Shown here: positions 49,052 to 57,967 of the stretch, piece after piece
Position numbering within the stretch: position 1 is the first letter of the stretch
Layout of the letters: every line of letters begins with the position of its first letter
NCBI RefSeq assembly: GCF_000169375.1
Contig: NZ_AAXY01000018.1
Span: forward strand, 1-64,000
DNA from: Marinobacter sp. ELB17
GTDB taxonomy: Bacteria; Pseudomonadota; Gammaproteobacteria; Pseudomonadales; Oleiphilaceae
Reading direction: 5' to 3'
Length of the DNA: 64,000 nt
The notes under the pieces: model-generated
The model's input: the letters and a program-made list of their open reading frames with translations, nothing else
Databases searched by the model: none
What the model was told of the DNA's origin: nothing
Program-made: the position numbers and the translations under genes

Positions 49052-49537
49052 TCACCCAGCACTCGGCCCGTCTTGATCCTGGTAATCGTCTAAATTTTGT
49101 TGCTGCAACCTTCTTACTTCGGCGGGGTTTTCGGCCGCTGCAGTTGCCGGATTGCTCCGTGCGATGTCCATCATATCGTTCAGTGCACCTGGTTCTTTTG
49201 CTTGAGCACCGCCTATGGTTTGTTCCGGTCCAGCTTGCCCAACACTCATTTTGTCCAATAACGCCGACCCAGCCATGGCTGCCAGCCTTACCTTAAGCCC
49301 AATGCCGGGAATATATGTTGCTACGTTTAAAGCTTTGCTTGCTGCCTGCATAACTCCGGATTTATTGTCTTCGGTTTGCCCTGCTGCAGCATCTTGGGAT
49401 GCGGTTTTTACGACACCCTGATCGGCGCCGGGATTCGCAAGCATCGCAGTGTTAGCTTTCTGCATGATTCGTTGTGATGACTCTGCACTTAACATTGGAT
49501 CTGGCTGAAACGATGTGACGAGCATTGATGGCTTCAT
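49052..49537 (-). CDS. Hypothetical protein, last gene of leftward exported-protein operon
   Basis: 161 residues from ATG 49537, which overlaps the preceding stop (ATGA). A start at 49609 would overlap the upstream gene by 24 codons. It has no signal peptide. A hydrophobic stretch in the middle (YIPGIGLKVRLAAMAGSALL) could insert into a membrane. The flanks are Ala/Gln/Asp-rich and probably disordered (AAGQTEDNKSGVM, LQQQNLDDYQDQDGPSAG). Coupling to two exported proteins suggests the same complex. Unrecognised. Confidence 0.55.
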   Translation of the reverse strand: MKPSMLVTSFQPDPMLSAESSQRIMQKANTAMLANPGADQGVVKTASQDAAAGQTEDNKSGVMQAASKALNVATYIPGIGLKVRLAAMAGSALLDKMSVGQAGPEQTIGGAQAKEPGALNDMMDIARSNPATAAAENPAEVRRLQQQNLDDYQDQDGPSAG

Positions 49538-50799
49538 AGTTTTTCTCTCTCTAGAGTGTTCGCGAGTATTTGCGACAACATGATTATGGTGTCTCTTTTC
49601 AGAACCCATGTTTTGTATTTACGGGCCAATTGTTCAGCTTCCATTTGCGCGTATTGCTTGACCGCATACGCGTCACTGATATCAATTCTGGCAATCCATT
49701 CCGGGTCATTGGAACGATAGTGCGTGGTCAGGTAGGTAAAATCATCTTCTGATACCGCATCATCAGGGGCGCTTTCAGCCATTACCTCTCTAAGATAGGT
49801 TTCTGCGCCGAGCTTGCCTGGATGACGTCGACGGTCTTTGATTATTTTATCCATGACGGCCATGGCCATCCCTGACTCCATCGCTCCGATTGACTCTGGA
49901 ACAGCAAGTTTCAAGAGCCCGGGTGTTGATGCCGACGCCATGATTGCCTCGGCCGTAGAGGGGGTATCGATAACAAGGTACTGAATGAGAAAATCCATTC
50001 GCTCACTATCACTGATACCAAATTCGTCCGGTGTTTCCGAGAGGACACGCGATCCCTCGGAGACTAGCAACTCAGGCTTGAGCATTTCGCTGACACCGGC
50101 ATCTGGTTTACCTGATACGGTTCGCATTTTTCTAAATTGACTGCCCACACGATTAAGTGTCTGGTCTTCGAAATTTGCAATAAGCGCAGCTGCCCCTGCC
50201 TCAGACGTAACAGCTGAAGAATTGGTTGGCGTAGATGGTGATCCTGCATTCGGAGTTCCAGTGTCAGAGGGAGCCGAGTCTGTGAAGGCAGCGCCTTTCA
50301 TCCACAGCCACCCCTCAGACAGTGACGAAGCACCGTTCATACCCGACGCCAACCCATAATCAACTGCCGCACACCCGGCTTTGTCTCCAATAAGGTCAGC
50401 CTGGGCAAGTTTCCTTTCTACAGTTAGCGCCTTTCTGTTTGCAGGCAGTGCTTGCAGACTTACAATTAAATTCTTTGTATACGCCTCCAGAGCGGCTATT
50501 AGGATCTGAGTTTGCTGTCCTTCCGCACCAGAAATAGTGTCCTGTAGAGCTGGAAAGCCAATCATTGGATTTGGTGGAACCACCCCAGTCGCCGCTAAAA
50601 TTGCCGTTTCTGAAGCAAGAATCGCAGAACTAATAGTCGCCATCGCTCCGTTCGTTGCGGCGGCGCACGTTTCACAGGCAAATGAGAACCCGGATCTAAA
50701 GCCCGCGGCATAGGAGGCTGCAGCATTAGCGGTGTTCGGGACCGCCGCAACCAACAGAGGCATAAGAAAAGCGGTTACAAAATTCCGTACGCTTTTCAT
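49534..50799 (-). CDS. Exported protein of transfer locus, paralogue A (421 aa)
   Basis: It has a signal peptide (MKSVRNFVTAFLMPLLVAAV, cleavage after ANAA) and a CETC pair soon after the mature N-terminus. A helical N-terminal half, a Ser/Thr/Pro/Gly linker (about 185-205) and a second helical half follow. Its C-terminal pattern THYRSNDPEWIARI, then KRDTIIMLSQILA, parallels THRVKDSGWVTNL, then DRNQALLMSQVLA, in the next gene upstream, so the two are paralogues. Only one base separates them. They likely form a periplasmic pair in the secretion machine. I cannot match them to a named Dot/Icm or Tra subunit. Confidence 0.6.
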   Translation of the reverse strand: MKSVRNFVTAFLMPLLVAAVPNTANAAASYAAGFRSGFSFACETCAAATNGAMATISSAILASETAILAATGVVPPNPMIGFPALQDTISGAEGQQTQILIAALEAYTKNLIVSLQALPANRKALTVERKLAQADLIGDKAGCAAVDYGLASGMNGASSLSEGWLWMKGAAFTDSAPSDTGTPNAGSPSTPTNSSAVTSEAGAAALIANFEDQTLNRVGSQFRKMRTVSGKPDAGVSEMLKPELLVSEGSRVLSETPDEFGISDSERMDFLIQYLVIDTPSTAEAIMASASTPGLLKLAVPESIGAMESGMAMAVMDKIIKDRRRHPGKLGAETYLREVMAESAPDDAVSEDDFTYLTTHYRSNDPEWIARIDISDAYAVKQYAQMEAEQLARKYKTWVLKRDTIIMLSQILANTLEREKL

Positions 50800-50800
50800 A

Positions 50801-51907
50801 TTAACGATCCTCTGCTTTTTGTCTGTTTTGCGCAGCCAGTACCTGACTCATCAGAAGAGCCTGATTACGGTCCATAAGCCAAATTTCATAATCCATCACC
50901 AGCGAATCAGCCTTTGTGATCGCAAGATCTTTTATTACACCCTTGGCATCTTTCGCCGCCAAGTTAGTCACCCACCCCGAATCCTTAACGCGGTGAGTAG
51001 CCATCAATTTTAACAAATCGGATTTTGAAACCTTGGCGTCACCTGACGTAAAATTGCTCGCAGCATTCGGAGTGATTCGTGCGAGCTGGCGGCCAGCCCA
51101 TGAGTCTTCGGCAATATCAACGACTGGCGCATCGTAAGATAAAATCTGATTTAATACGGCTTGCGGAATCGACATTCTAAGGTTGTATAGATCCGCTTTT
51201 ACACCCACCTTAATTGCACCCGGTGTCGAGGGCTCTGGTATGCGCGCTGGCGGATTAGGATTGGTGGTTAAATTGATGGCAGTAGCTACATTTTGCAGCT
51301 CTTCGCCCGTGAAGGCTCCAAACTGCCCCGGCTTTGCCACAAGATCCATACCAGCCGTCACAATGGCTGGTCGACTACGCATCAGCGAACCGGTCTGTGA
51401 TAAAAAGCGGTCACTCACATTAACTCCAAGCGGGTAACTTGAAGTCATCTCGTTGTACCTCCCCGATGTTTGATTCAGGTTTTCTTCCTGCAGTGCCGAC
51501 AATCTTTCAGCGACTATCGTATCGCTTGCCCTATCAGTATAGCTACAGCCGTCTGTAGCATGCATTGCGGGATTCAATAGCTCTTCGGCTGACTCCAACT
51601 CCTTCTCATAGACCGGTAACTTTTGAATTTCGGCAGCAATTATTTTGTTATGGGCCGTGAGTGCGTCGACAAGACTTTTTGTTTGCTTTCCGGTGCTCCC
51701 ATCAACCGTGGATGCTACAGCCTGAAACCCTGTATAAAGAGCAGAGGTAACGGCCGTGGCACCGGCTCCAACAAGGCCTGATATTTGGATGGCCCCTGAT
51801 GAAGCGGCTGCAATACAAGCGCATGCCTGTGATTGTTGAGGGGCGGCCGCACCACCTACCCCAACCATCATTGCCACAATCAGCGTGGCGTGCTTAAACT
51901 GTCTCAT
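50801..51907 (-). CDS. Exported protein of transfer locus, paralogue B (368 aa)
   Basis: Signal peptide MRQFKHATLIVAMMVGVGGA; the mature form carries CAC at the front and one later Cys (DGCSY), so disulfides are likely. It is mostly helical (SLVDALTAHNKIIAAEIQKL), with a Pro-rich linker in the centre. Its C-terminal block matches paralogue A. The start overlaps the stop of the upstream gene (ATGA). Together with A it resembles the duplicated helical periplasmic proteins found in some conjugation loci, but I recognise no family name. Confidence 0.6.
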   Translation of the reverse strand: MRQFKHATLIVAMMVGVGGAAAPQQSQACACIAAASSGAIQISGLVGAGATAVTSALYTGFQAVASTVDGSTGKQTKSLVDALTAHNKIIAAEIQKLPVYEKELESAEELLNPAMHATDGCSYTDRASDTIVAERLSALQEENLNQTSGRYNEMTSSYPLGVNVSDRFLSQTGSLMRSRPAIVTAGMDLVAKPGQFGAFTGEELQNVATAINLTTNPNPPARIPEPSTPGAIKVGVKADLYNLRMSIPQAVLNQILSYDAPVVDIAEDSWAGRQLARITPNAASNFTSGDAKVSKSDLLKLMATHRVKDSGWVTNLAAKDAKGVIKDLAITKADSLVMDYEIWLMDRNQALLMSQVLAAQNRQKAEDR

Positions 51908-52563
51908 CGACGCGCCCCCGATTCATCTGTCTCTGCTTTTTTGGCTTTTTTAGCCTTGCTTTGCTTTGTCGCATAGTCGTAGTCCGTTACATTTGAATCC
52001 GAATCGTATGAATAGTCAGTGTAACCGTCGTCCACTTCTGGCATCTGTGCGAATTGGTCGTTAACTATGGAATCGAGATCAACACCCACCTCGTTCTCAC
52101 GTTCAGACATCTTAAAGAAAGAATCATCTGGGTCATCTGAATCACGCTTACCAACACCCAAGTCCACGTCAGCCAATCCTAAAGGGCTGGAGAGCGAAAC
52201 AGTAAATTTCTCCAGATTCGATGCCAAGTAACTGTCTGCTGCGGCACAGACCTTGTCCATTAATCCATCGAGCAGACTTCCAGCCAATGAAGGCAAACCA
52301 AAGCCCCCCTTTAGCCCGTAATCACCGATACATCCTTGTTCTTCGAGATCAAGGTCTTCTGGAGGACTTCGATCTACAATTTTTTGGTGACCCGCTGCAG
52401 CAATGGCAAGGGAAGCTTTTGCGTAATTCAATCGCAGGCCTGCAATTGCACAGGCGGTGCCGCTTTTCGCCTTAGAACCACCCGCGCCTTCGGCAAATGT
52501 CATTGGGGATAGCGTCAATATAACTGGCAGCAATGCTACTACCGCTAACCGCTGAATTCTCAT
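51904..52563 (-). CDS. Exported Cys-containing protein (219 aa)
   Basis: Signal peptide MRIQRLAVVALLPVILTLSP, cleaved near MTFA. The mature part has three cysteines (ACAIAGL, QGCIGDYG, DKVCAAAD) within 70 residues. The C-terminal half is acidic and Tyr/Asp-rich, ending in a Lys cluster (KQSKAKKAKKAE), and is probably disordered. Its start overlaps the upstream stop (TAATG) and its stop overlaps the next start. It is a periplasmic component of the same operon. Family unknown. Confidence 0.6.
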   Translation of the reverse strand: MRIQRLAVVALLPVILTLSPMTFAEGAGGSKAKSGTACAIAGLRLNYAKASLAIAAAGHQKIVDRSPPEDLDLEEQGCIGDYGLKGGFGLPSLAGSLLDGLMDKVCAAADSYLASNLEKFTVSLSSPLGLADVDLGVGKRDSDDPDDSFFKMSERENEVGVDLDSIVNDQFAQMPEVDDGYTDYSYDSDSNVTDYDYATKQSKAKKAKKAETDESGARR

Positions 52564-53117
52564 TAAACGTCGCCTTCTTTTGTCAAGTTTGGATTGATTT
52601 GTGCTTGATTCATCAACTTGGCTCGACTCAGTGCACTCAGAATGCTTTTAACACGAGCCTTGGAAAACACACGCTGAATAAGTGCTGACCGCTCAAATAC
52701 GAGAAAACGCTCAATGGCCAAACCTGCGGCTTTAAAAACCTCTGAGTCACTGCTCTCCGTTTCTCGAATGGCTTGTACAGCTTCAAGAAACCGAACCACT
52801 AATTCGCGTCTATCTTCTTCGGCGTAGTGTAAGAGCATCATAGCGGTGGAAGTGTGGAGCCAGGCCATCAACTTGAGGCTTTCCCGGGGGTGCGCCAGGC
52901 AATAACTCGCCGCCTCAGAGCTTTCTCGCACAGCCGTTATCAGACGATCCAACATCACCCGGAATTGCGGGTGAGCCTCCATTACCCAGTCTTCTTTTTC
53001 ATCGAGGACCTGGCAGACCTCTAGCGCGACATCATCAACAGCCTTCCAATAAAGATGCCCGCCCCTCGCACCAGCAAAGGGTAGGCTATGCGAAGGCTTT
53101 TGCAGCGTAAAATCCAT
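52563..53117 (-). CDS. Cytosolic helical protein, first gene of leftward operon (184 aa)
   Basis: MDFTLQKPSHSLPFAGARGG onward. It is soluble, helical, Glu/Arg/Ala-rich and without a signal peptide, unlike the exported proteins it leads. GAGAAA lies shortly before the ATG. It heads a fully overlapped five-gene operon and is divergent from the gene at 53217 with 99 bases between. A cytosolic adaptor or chaperone is conceivable but is only inference. No family recognised. Confidence 0.55.
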   Translation of the reverse strand: MDFTLQKPSHSLPFAGARGGHLYWKAVDDVALEVCQVLDEKEDWVMEAHPQFRVMLDRLITAVRESSEAASYCLAHPRESLKLMAWLHTSTAMMLLHYAEEDRRELVVRFLEAVQAIRETESSDSEVFKAAGLAIERFLVFERSALIQRVFSKARVKSILSALSRAKLMNQAQINPNLTKEGDV

Positions 53118-53216
53118 GTTTGTTTCTCAGATTTGAGAGAATGGTGGTGTTCGTCACATACGAGACTCACTTTAATATACACTAATATAGTCAAATATTG
53201 CGTTGGAGACGGCATT

Positions 53217-53720
53217 ATGACCCCTGATAAAAATGTGGAAGATTCTAGTGTTGAAACCCCGGGAACAAGCACCTCTAAAGGGGCGATGAAGACCATCAGG
53301 GGAGTAGGTAGGGCTGTGGGTAAAACGGCCATGATGATTACTGCGGCTGACGTGATAGCGAAGGATGTAAAACGGATCAGACCAAGATACCCGCAGCTTT
53401 GGAAAGACATTTTTAACGCTCGGAAAATTCTACGGGAAACAAACAAAAAAGAACTTGAGAGCGGTGGGGCCAGTTACAAGGTAGCCGCGCGAAACGCTGG
53501 CATTACCGCGGCCACTGCCTTGAGTGTTGTTTTTTACTTGGCATACCTGATTAGCGTGCATATCGAGGCAGGAAACACATCAACTATAACCAAAATAGCC
53601 ATAATTACAGCTGCATCCGTAGCACTTCTTCATACCATTATCTACGGATGGATTGCGATAAAATGTCTCGCGAAACAACAGCATAATATCGCCGCCACTG
53701 CTCGGAGAGCCAGCAAGTGA
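53217..53720 (+). CDS. Small membrane protein upstream of dotA (167 aa)
   Basis: It starts at ATG 53217 with TTGGAG upstream at the right distance. In-frame codons before that overlap the divergent promoter region. A disordered N-terminus (about 1-25) and a basic helical region are followed by two membrane helices near the C-terminus (TALSVVFYLAYLISV and IAIITAASVALLHTIIYGW). The stop overlaps the GTG start of the dotA-type gene, so the two are translationally coupled. Probably a small inner-membrane subunit of the transfer system. No family name recognised. Confidence 0.6.
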   Translation: MTPDKNVEDSSVETPGTSTSKGAMKTIRGVGRAVGKTAMMITAADVIAKDVKRIRPRYPQLWKDIFNARKILRETNKKELESGGASYKVAARNAGITAATALSVVFYLAYLISVHIEAGNTSTITKIAIITAASVALLHTIIYGWIAIKCLAKQQHNIAATARRASK

Positions 53721-56284
53721 AACGATTAGCCTTTGTTATTTGTGGCTGGCTCATTGCCAGTATGAGTCATGCAAACATAGCGCCTGAAGATTCGGCGTAT
53801 AGGACAGGCGGATTTGGCAAATGGATCATAGACTCGCTGTTTGAAGCGGGCTCCATTTCGTCGCAAGCGGGGAGCGCAGGGATAGTTGGGGCAACCATTA
53901 TGCCATTGTCCTTGGTTTGTATGATGGTCGCAGCACTAATAATTGCAATGAAAAGTATCCAGCATCTTTTAATTGTTGCGCAAGCCAAAGACCTCGATCA
54001 ATCCCCCGTATCGATGACGTGGGCGCCACTGCACATGGTTATTGCGGTAGTCCTTATGGTCCCCCTTCCATCAGGATACTCAATGGGCCAATACGGGGCG
54101 ATTTGGGTAGCGCACCAAAGCAACACTCTCGGCAATCTTACCGCAGCGAATACCACGAGTTTCTTTAAGAACACCGGTGTTATAACAGCTCCCGCCATTC
54201 CCTCAATTAAGACCGTTGCTGATGGCATCATTCTCAGCGAGATGTGTCGGTACCTTAACAACGAAGCCGGCTCTTACGTTGAAGACAACGGTGGTGTCCC
54301 AATTACTGTTGAGCGCCGGGCAATGACAATAGATGAGTTATCTGCAATTGGTGGTGCTAGCGTAAAGTACGGAGCAGAAAACGGCCTCTCTCGAAGTGGG
54401 TTTACCTTTGCCCGAAAGCGCGCTGGCGGTTTCTTTGGTGGCTACTCTACCGTTGATGACTACTGCGGCGCTGTTGTCATTCAGTTTGCAGCTCGATCCA
54501 AGGCGACCTTCGGTGACGACAATGTCGTTCCCTTGCAGCGGCAAGGAGCGAGCAACCTTGTTTCTGGCGCTGCTGAAAAATGTCAGTATGGCCCTCTGTG
54601 CATTGGGGGCGTGAATGTTGCGCACCAAGACGCCAAAACCAGTGCAATCAACATATTTTCTGAGGCGCACAACGGAGCCATAACAGCGTTCGAGGCGGAC
54701 AAAACCAAGACAGCGGCGATCGGTATTGCTGAGGGCATCCTTTACGACATCCCTCTGTACTTTGAATCTAAGTCGTCGTCGGAAGCTGCACAGGAGTATA
54801 CGCAGAGCTTAAAAGAAGAGCCCGCCAGAATAGATACAGCCGTGAAAGCGTCTGTAGCTCTGATTGGGGATTTACAATCAGATGTTTATTCGAGTTACAC
54901 CAAGGCAATCAATAAATTTGGAACCACACGCACCGGGAATAGTGGTTCCAACTTTTTAGATATTGTTGACCAGGTGGGCTGGCCAGTCTTGGGCTTGTAC
55001 TGGTTCCAGTATACGAATTTCAGCCAGCAGGTTATGGATTCTGCGTCTGTTCAAGCGACTTACACCGGCGATCTCGACAAATTCATGACCTCATTCGAGC
55101 AAGTTTTGGATGACCCAGTTTTGACCAGTCGAATTAAAGGGCGGATTAGAGCGTATCGTGCGGCCCTTGCGAACGAACTGCAAAATACTCGATATGATGC
55201 AAACCCGGCAGCGACTAAGGGTTTGTCGCTTGAAGATAAAACTCTGCAAACCAGTAAAGACATGCTGGCCATCAGAGAAGCATTTCCACTGATGCAAGAA
55301 ACGATGTTAGAAAACTCCTATAGAGGAAGCATGAATCCTCAAAACGTTATGGATAGCGTAACGCAGAACATCAACACAATTACACGAAGCATCCTTTTTC
55401 CAGCGATCATTGCCCCGTTACGAGAGGACAACCTTGTAAACGCTCTCGTCAACACCGGGCACAACATTATCGTGATCTCTGAAATAATTTATGCCAGCAA
55501 TGTATTAATTCGAACCTACAAACAGCGGAAATTAGCTGACAAAAAAGAGCCGGAAACGGAAAATAAGTCGTGGATAGGAAAAGCGTGGAGCTTCATGTCC
55601 AACCCCATTAGCAGTTCTGCAGCGTGGGTAATGGATGCATTATTCATCGGATTTGCTATTGATGCTCTGCTAATTGTATTAAACGATTTTGCTCAACTCT
55701 GGTTCTACGTATTCCTAATGGGGCTTTTTCTGGCCTTCTACATACCAGCAATGATAATGATTCAGTGGCTCATCGGCCTGGTCACATGGATCATTTACAT
55801 TGTCGAGGCAACCGTAATCATTCCGTTATGGGGCCTGCTATTCACTGCAGACATGGGCCAAAAATCGTTTGCCCCGCAGACAGCCCAACAAGGATTCATC
55901 CACATTTTGAGCATTTTGGTGTACCCATCCCTAATGACGATAGGGTTCGTGATTGGCTTGAAGGTGATTGACCTGGCGTCAATATTCCTAGTGGAGTACC
56001 TGCTAGTGGGCTTAATGAACTCATCAGAAGGCTACGTCTACGGCATCCTCTCAATGATAGCCGGCCTACTTATCCTGGGTCTGGCCTGCTACCAAGTGAT
56101 CACCAGGGTGTTCTCCCTCGTGCTAGAACTGAATGACCGGGCAATGTCGTGGATCGGTAACCGTCAGGGCTATGGCGAAGGTCAGAGCGAAGGTCAGGTG
56201 CGTGCCGGCGTTAACGCGATGATTGGCAAGGTTGAGATTGGAAAGAGAATGGGCGGAGGTGCAGGCGGAGCCAAGCCCAAGTAA
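53717..56284 (+). CDS. dotA: DotA/TraY integral membrane transfer protein
   Basis: 855 residues from GTG 53717 (GTGA overlap). It has a signal peptide (MKRLAFVICGWLIASMSHA), two helices at about 60-130, a long periplasmic domain (about 140-560), and four or more helices in the C-terminal third. Family landmarks are WAPLHMVIAVVLMVPLPSGY, followed by MGQYGAIWVAHQS, and near the end EATVIIPLWGLLFTADMGQK and FSLVLELNDRAMSWIG. These match DotA of Legionella and TraY of IncI plasmids, a large inner-membrane protein required for transfer. The normal length is 800-1050. Confidence 0.88.
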   Translation: MKRLAFVICGWLIASMSHANIAPEDSAYRTGGFGKWIIDSLFEAGSISSQAGSAGIVGATIMPLSLVCMMVAALIIAMKSIQHLLIVAQAKDLDQSPVSMTWAPLHMVIAVVLMVPLPSGYSMGQYGAIWVAHQSNTLGNLTAANTTSFFKNTGVITAPAIPSIKTVADGIILSEMCRYLNNEAGSYVEDNGGVPITVERRAMTIDELSAIGGASVKYGAENGLSRSGFTFARKRAGGFFGGYSTVDDYCGAVVIQFAARSKATFGDDNVVPLQRQGASNLVSGAAEKCQYGPLCIGGVNVAHQDAKTSAINIFSEAHNGAITAFEADKTKTAAIGIAEGILYDIPLYFESKSSSEAAQEYTQSLKEEPARIDTAVKASVALIGDLQSDVYSSYTKAINKFGTTRTGNSGSNFLDIVDQVGWPVLGLYWFQYTNFSQQVMDSASVQATYTGDLDKFMTSFEQVLDDPVLTSRIKGRIRAYRAALANELQNTRYDANPAATKGLSLEDKTLQTSKDMLAIREAFPLMQETMLENSYRGSMNPQNVMDSVTQNINTITRSILFPAIIAPLREDNLVNALVNTGHNIIVISEIIYASNVLIRTYKQRKLADKKEPETENKSWIGKAWSFMSNPISSSAAWVMDALFIGFAIDALLIVLNDFAQLWFYVFLMGLFLAFYIPAMIMIQWLIGLVTWIIYIVEATVIIPLWGLLFTADMGQKSFAPQTAQQGFIHILSILVYPSLMTIGFVIGLKVIDLASIFLVEYLLVGLMNSSEGYVYGILSMIAGLLILGLACYQVITRVFSLVLELNDRAMSWIGNRQGYGEGQSEGQVRAGVNAMIGKVEIGKRMGGGAGGAKPK

Positions 56285-56307
56285 AATGGTTTAAAGGTAC
56301 ACAAGAA

Positions 56308-56334
56308 GGGTTGCACAACTGTGCAGCCCTTTTC
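56308..56334 (+). terminator. Intrinsic terminator after dotA gene
   Basis: GGGTTGCACA-AC-TGTGCAGCCC (10-bp stem, one T-G) is followed by TTTTC. It lies 24 bases after the stop. Confidence 0.85.
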
Positions 56335-56455
56335 TTTGCCCAACGAAAATGAGCTAGGCTAAGGCTATTCACGTATTGGGATCTCACTATCGTATGGTAC
56401 ACTAATTAACATTGGAACGCCGAAAAACGAAAAATTGCAATAAGGACTTAGCCTC

Positions 56456-57313
56456 ATGAAAAGCAAAAACCCAATAGACGCAACACCAGCCATGCTTGGC
56501 GCCGTGGTGTTAGGGTCTGCCATTGGAAAAGGGCTAACTGGAACAGAAGAGCACCTTACCAAGACAGTCCCCGGAAAAATTGACTCTAACTCGGGCATAA
56601 ACATCATCCGCGGATTTCACGGTTACCTGGTGTTCATGGGATTTCTTGCGCTAATCGGGTACTGGCTTATTGCAGGTGATTTCGAGATGTACGGATGGAT
56701 TGCCGCACTAGGCATCATCTGGGTACCCCTTGCGATGCTCATGCCGGTTATTTTCGGCATCATGGGTTTGTCCATGGCACAACGGCATATTTCAGCCAAA
56801 ATGAAGGCGCGAATTTACGAACCGTTGGGTCGTGAATGGGCTAACTCAGGGGCTGCGGACAAGGTCACAGTAATCTTCGTACCTTTTCAGACTGCTCTCT
56901 ACGCGGTAACTATGCTGCCGTTTTTCATTCTTCAGGATGCCGTTGAGTGGATCAAGGTTTTCAGCTCTGCAGGGAATCATAAATTCCGGACCAGCGAAGC
57001 TCGGTACTTTGAAAAGCAGCGGTCACACTACCGCGCAATTTGGGCGCAGTATGGCGTAGATAAAGCGGAGTCATTTTTGAAGAATTCAAGCATCAGCATG
57101 CACACTCCCGCCGATGCTCAAATCAGCATGGCTCAGTGGGCGGGCGGGTATCGCGCTCAGATTATCCGGCCACTTGAAGCCAAGTATGGACCGCTGATGC
57201 CAGGAGGGAATTTCTCACAAAAAGCAGTTCGTGATGCGGTGAATCAATCACCAAACGGGGGTACTGCAAAAGGGTCTGCCGGCATCAAGATCAAGCCGAT
57301 GAAAGGAATCTAG
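56456..57313 (+). CDS. Membrane protein downstream of dotA (285 aa)
   Basis: AAGGA lies about 12 bases before the ATG. There are three or four membrane helices (GYLVFMGFLALIGYWLIAG, IIWVPLAMLMPVIFGIMG, VPFQTALYAVTMLPFFIL) and a C-terminal cytoplasmic or periplasmic region (EARYFEKQRSHYRAIWAQYG onward) ending in a basic Gly-rich tail. It is a single gene between two terminators. Its position suggests a transfer-system membrane subunit, but I recognise no DotI, IcmV or TraX-like signature. Confidence 0.55.
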   Translation: MKSKNPIDATPAMLGAVVLGSAIGKGLTGTEEHLTKTVPGKIDSNSGINIIRGFHGYLVFMGFLALIGYWLIAGDFEMYGWIAALGIIWVPLAMLMPVIFGIMGLSMAQRHISAKMKARIYEPLGREWANSGAADKVTVIFVPFQTALYAVTMLPFFILQDAVEWIKVFSSAGNHKFRTSEARYFEKQRSHYRAIWAQYGVDKAESFLKNSSISMHTPADAQISMAQWAGGYRAQIIRPLEAKYGPLMPGGNFSQKAVRDAVNQSPNGGTAKGSAGIKIKPMKGI

Positions 57314-57338
57314 TCGCATTGAGTGACGTTACGAATTG

Positions 57339-57377
57339 AAAAGCCCCCTGCTCTCCCGTGACCAGGGGGCTTTTTTG
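57339..57377. terminator. Bidirectional intrinsic terminator
   Basis: AAAAGCCCCCTG and CAGGGGGCTTTT form a 12-bp stem with T-tracts on both strands, between the convergent genes ending at 57313 and 57379. Confidence 0.9.
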
Positions 57378-57378
57378 T

Positions 57379-57954
57379 TTAGACAACAAGACTGCTAAAC
57401 TGACTTTTGCGTGGATCAGACTTGCTGGGACCATGGCTGACTACTTGCTCAACATCAGTGCCATTCTGACTTGAGCTATCAAAAACGGCCGATTCCACAT
57501 CTTCATTTTGACGTCCGGACTCAGACCCTTCTGCAGAAAGGTCCGGCATCTCTTGAGTTGGCGAGGTTGAATTTCTTTTTAGCTCCTTGCTAGACAGTGC
57601 CGGAGCAGGTTTAGCATCCCGGGTGCGAGAGTCACTAGACCGAGAACGTCCGGTTGAAGCAGTCTCTAATGATTCTGCGCTCTTTATTCCAATGTTGGGC
57701 ACCATTTGATCAAAGATGCTTCGGTCTATATCTACTCCCGGAAACGTTGTGTTTAGCATCATCAACAACCGGTGATAATTCGAACCACTAACGCCTTTCC
57801 CCGAGGCCACCTCAAAGCCAATCTTGATTAGCGTATGCCAAAATACTTGACGCTCCTGAGGTCCAAAACTTTCATAGTTATCCTTGAAATTGTCGACGCC
57901 AAACATCGAAAGATCAGGTATCACAATCTTAGGACGAATCGTTTTTTCAGTCAT
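57379..57954 (-). CDS. ParR/StbB-like partition adaptor (candidate)
   Basis: 191 residues. The first 95 are ordered and helical (FKDNYESFGPQERQVFWHTL, SNYHRLLMMLNTTF). The rest is Ser/Asp/Glu-rich and disordered, ending KSDPRKSQFSSLVV. It lies 13 bases downstream of the ParM-type gene on the same strand, the place of parR/stbB in type II partition operons. ParR binds the centromere repeats and caps ParM filaments through its tail. I see no clear ribbon-helix-helix signature, so the identification rests on position and layout. Confidence 0.5.
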   Translation of the reverse strand: MTEKTIRPKIVIPDLSMFGVDNFKDNYESFGPQERQVFWHTLIKIGFEVASGKGVSGSNYHRLLMMLNTTFPGVDIDRSIFDQMVPNIGIKSAESLETASTGRSRSSDSRTRDAKPAPALSSKELKRNSTSPTQEMPDLSAEGSESGRQNEDVESAVFDSSSQNGTDVEQVVSHGPSKSDPRKSQFSSLVV

Positions 57955-57967
57955 GAAGAACTTCCCC

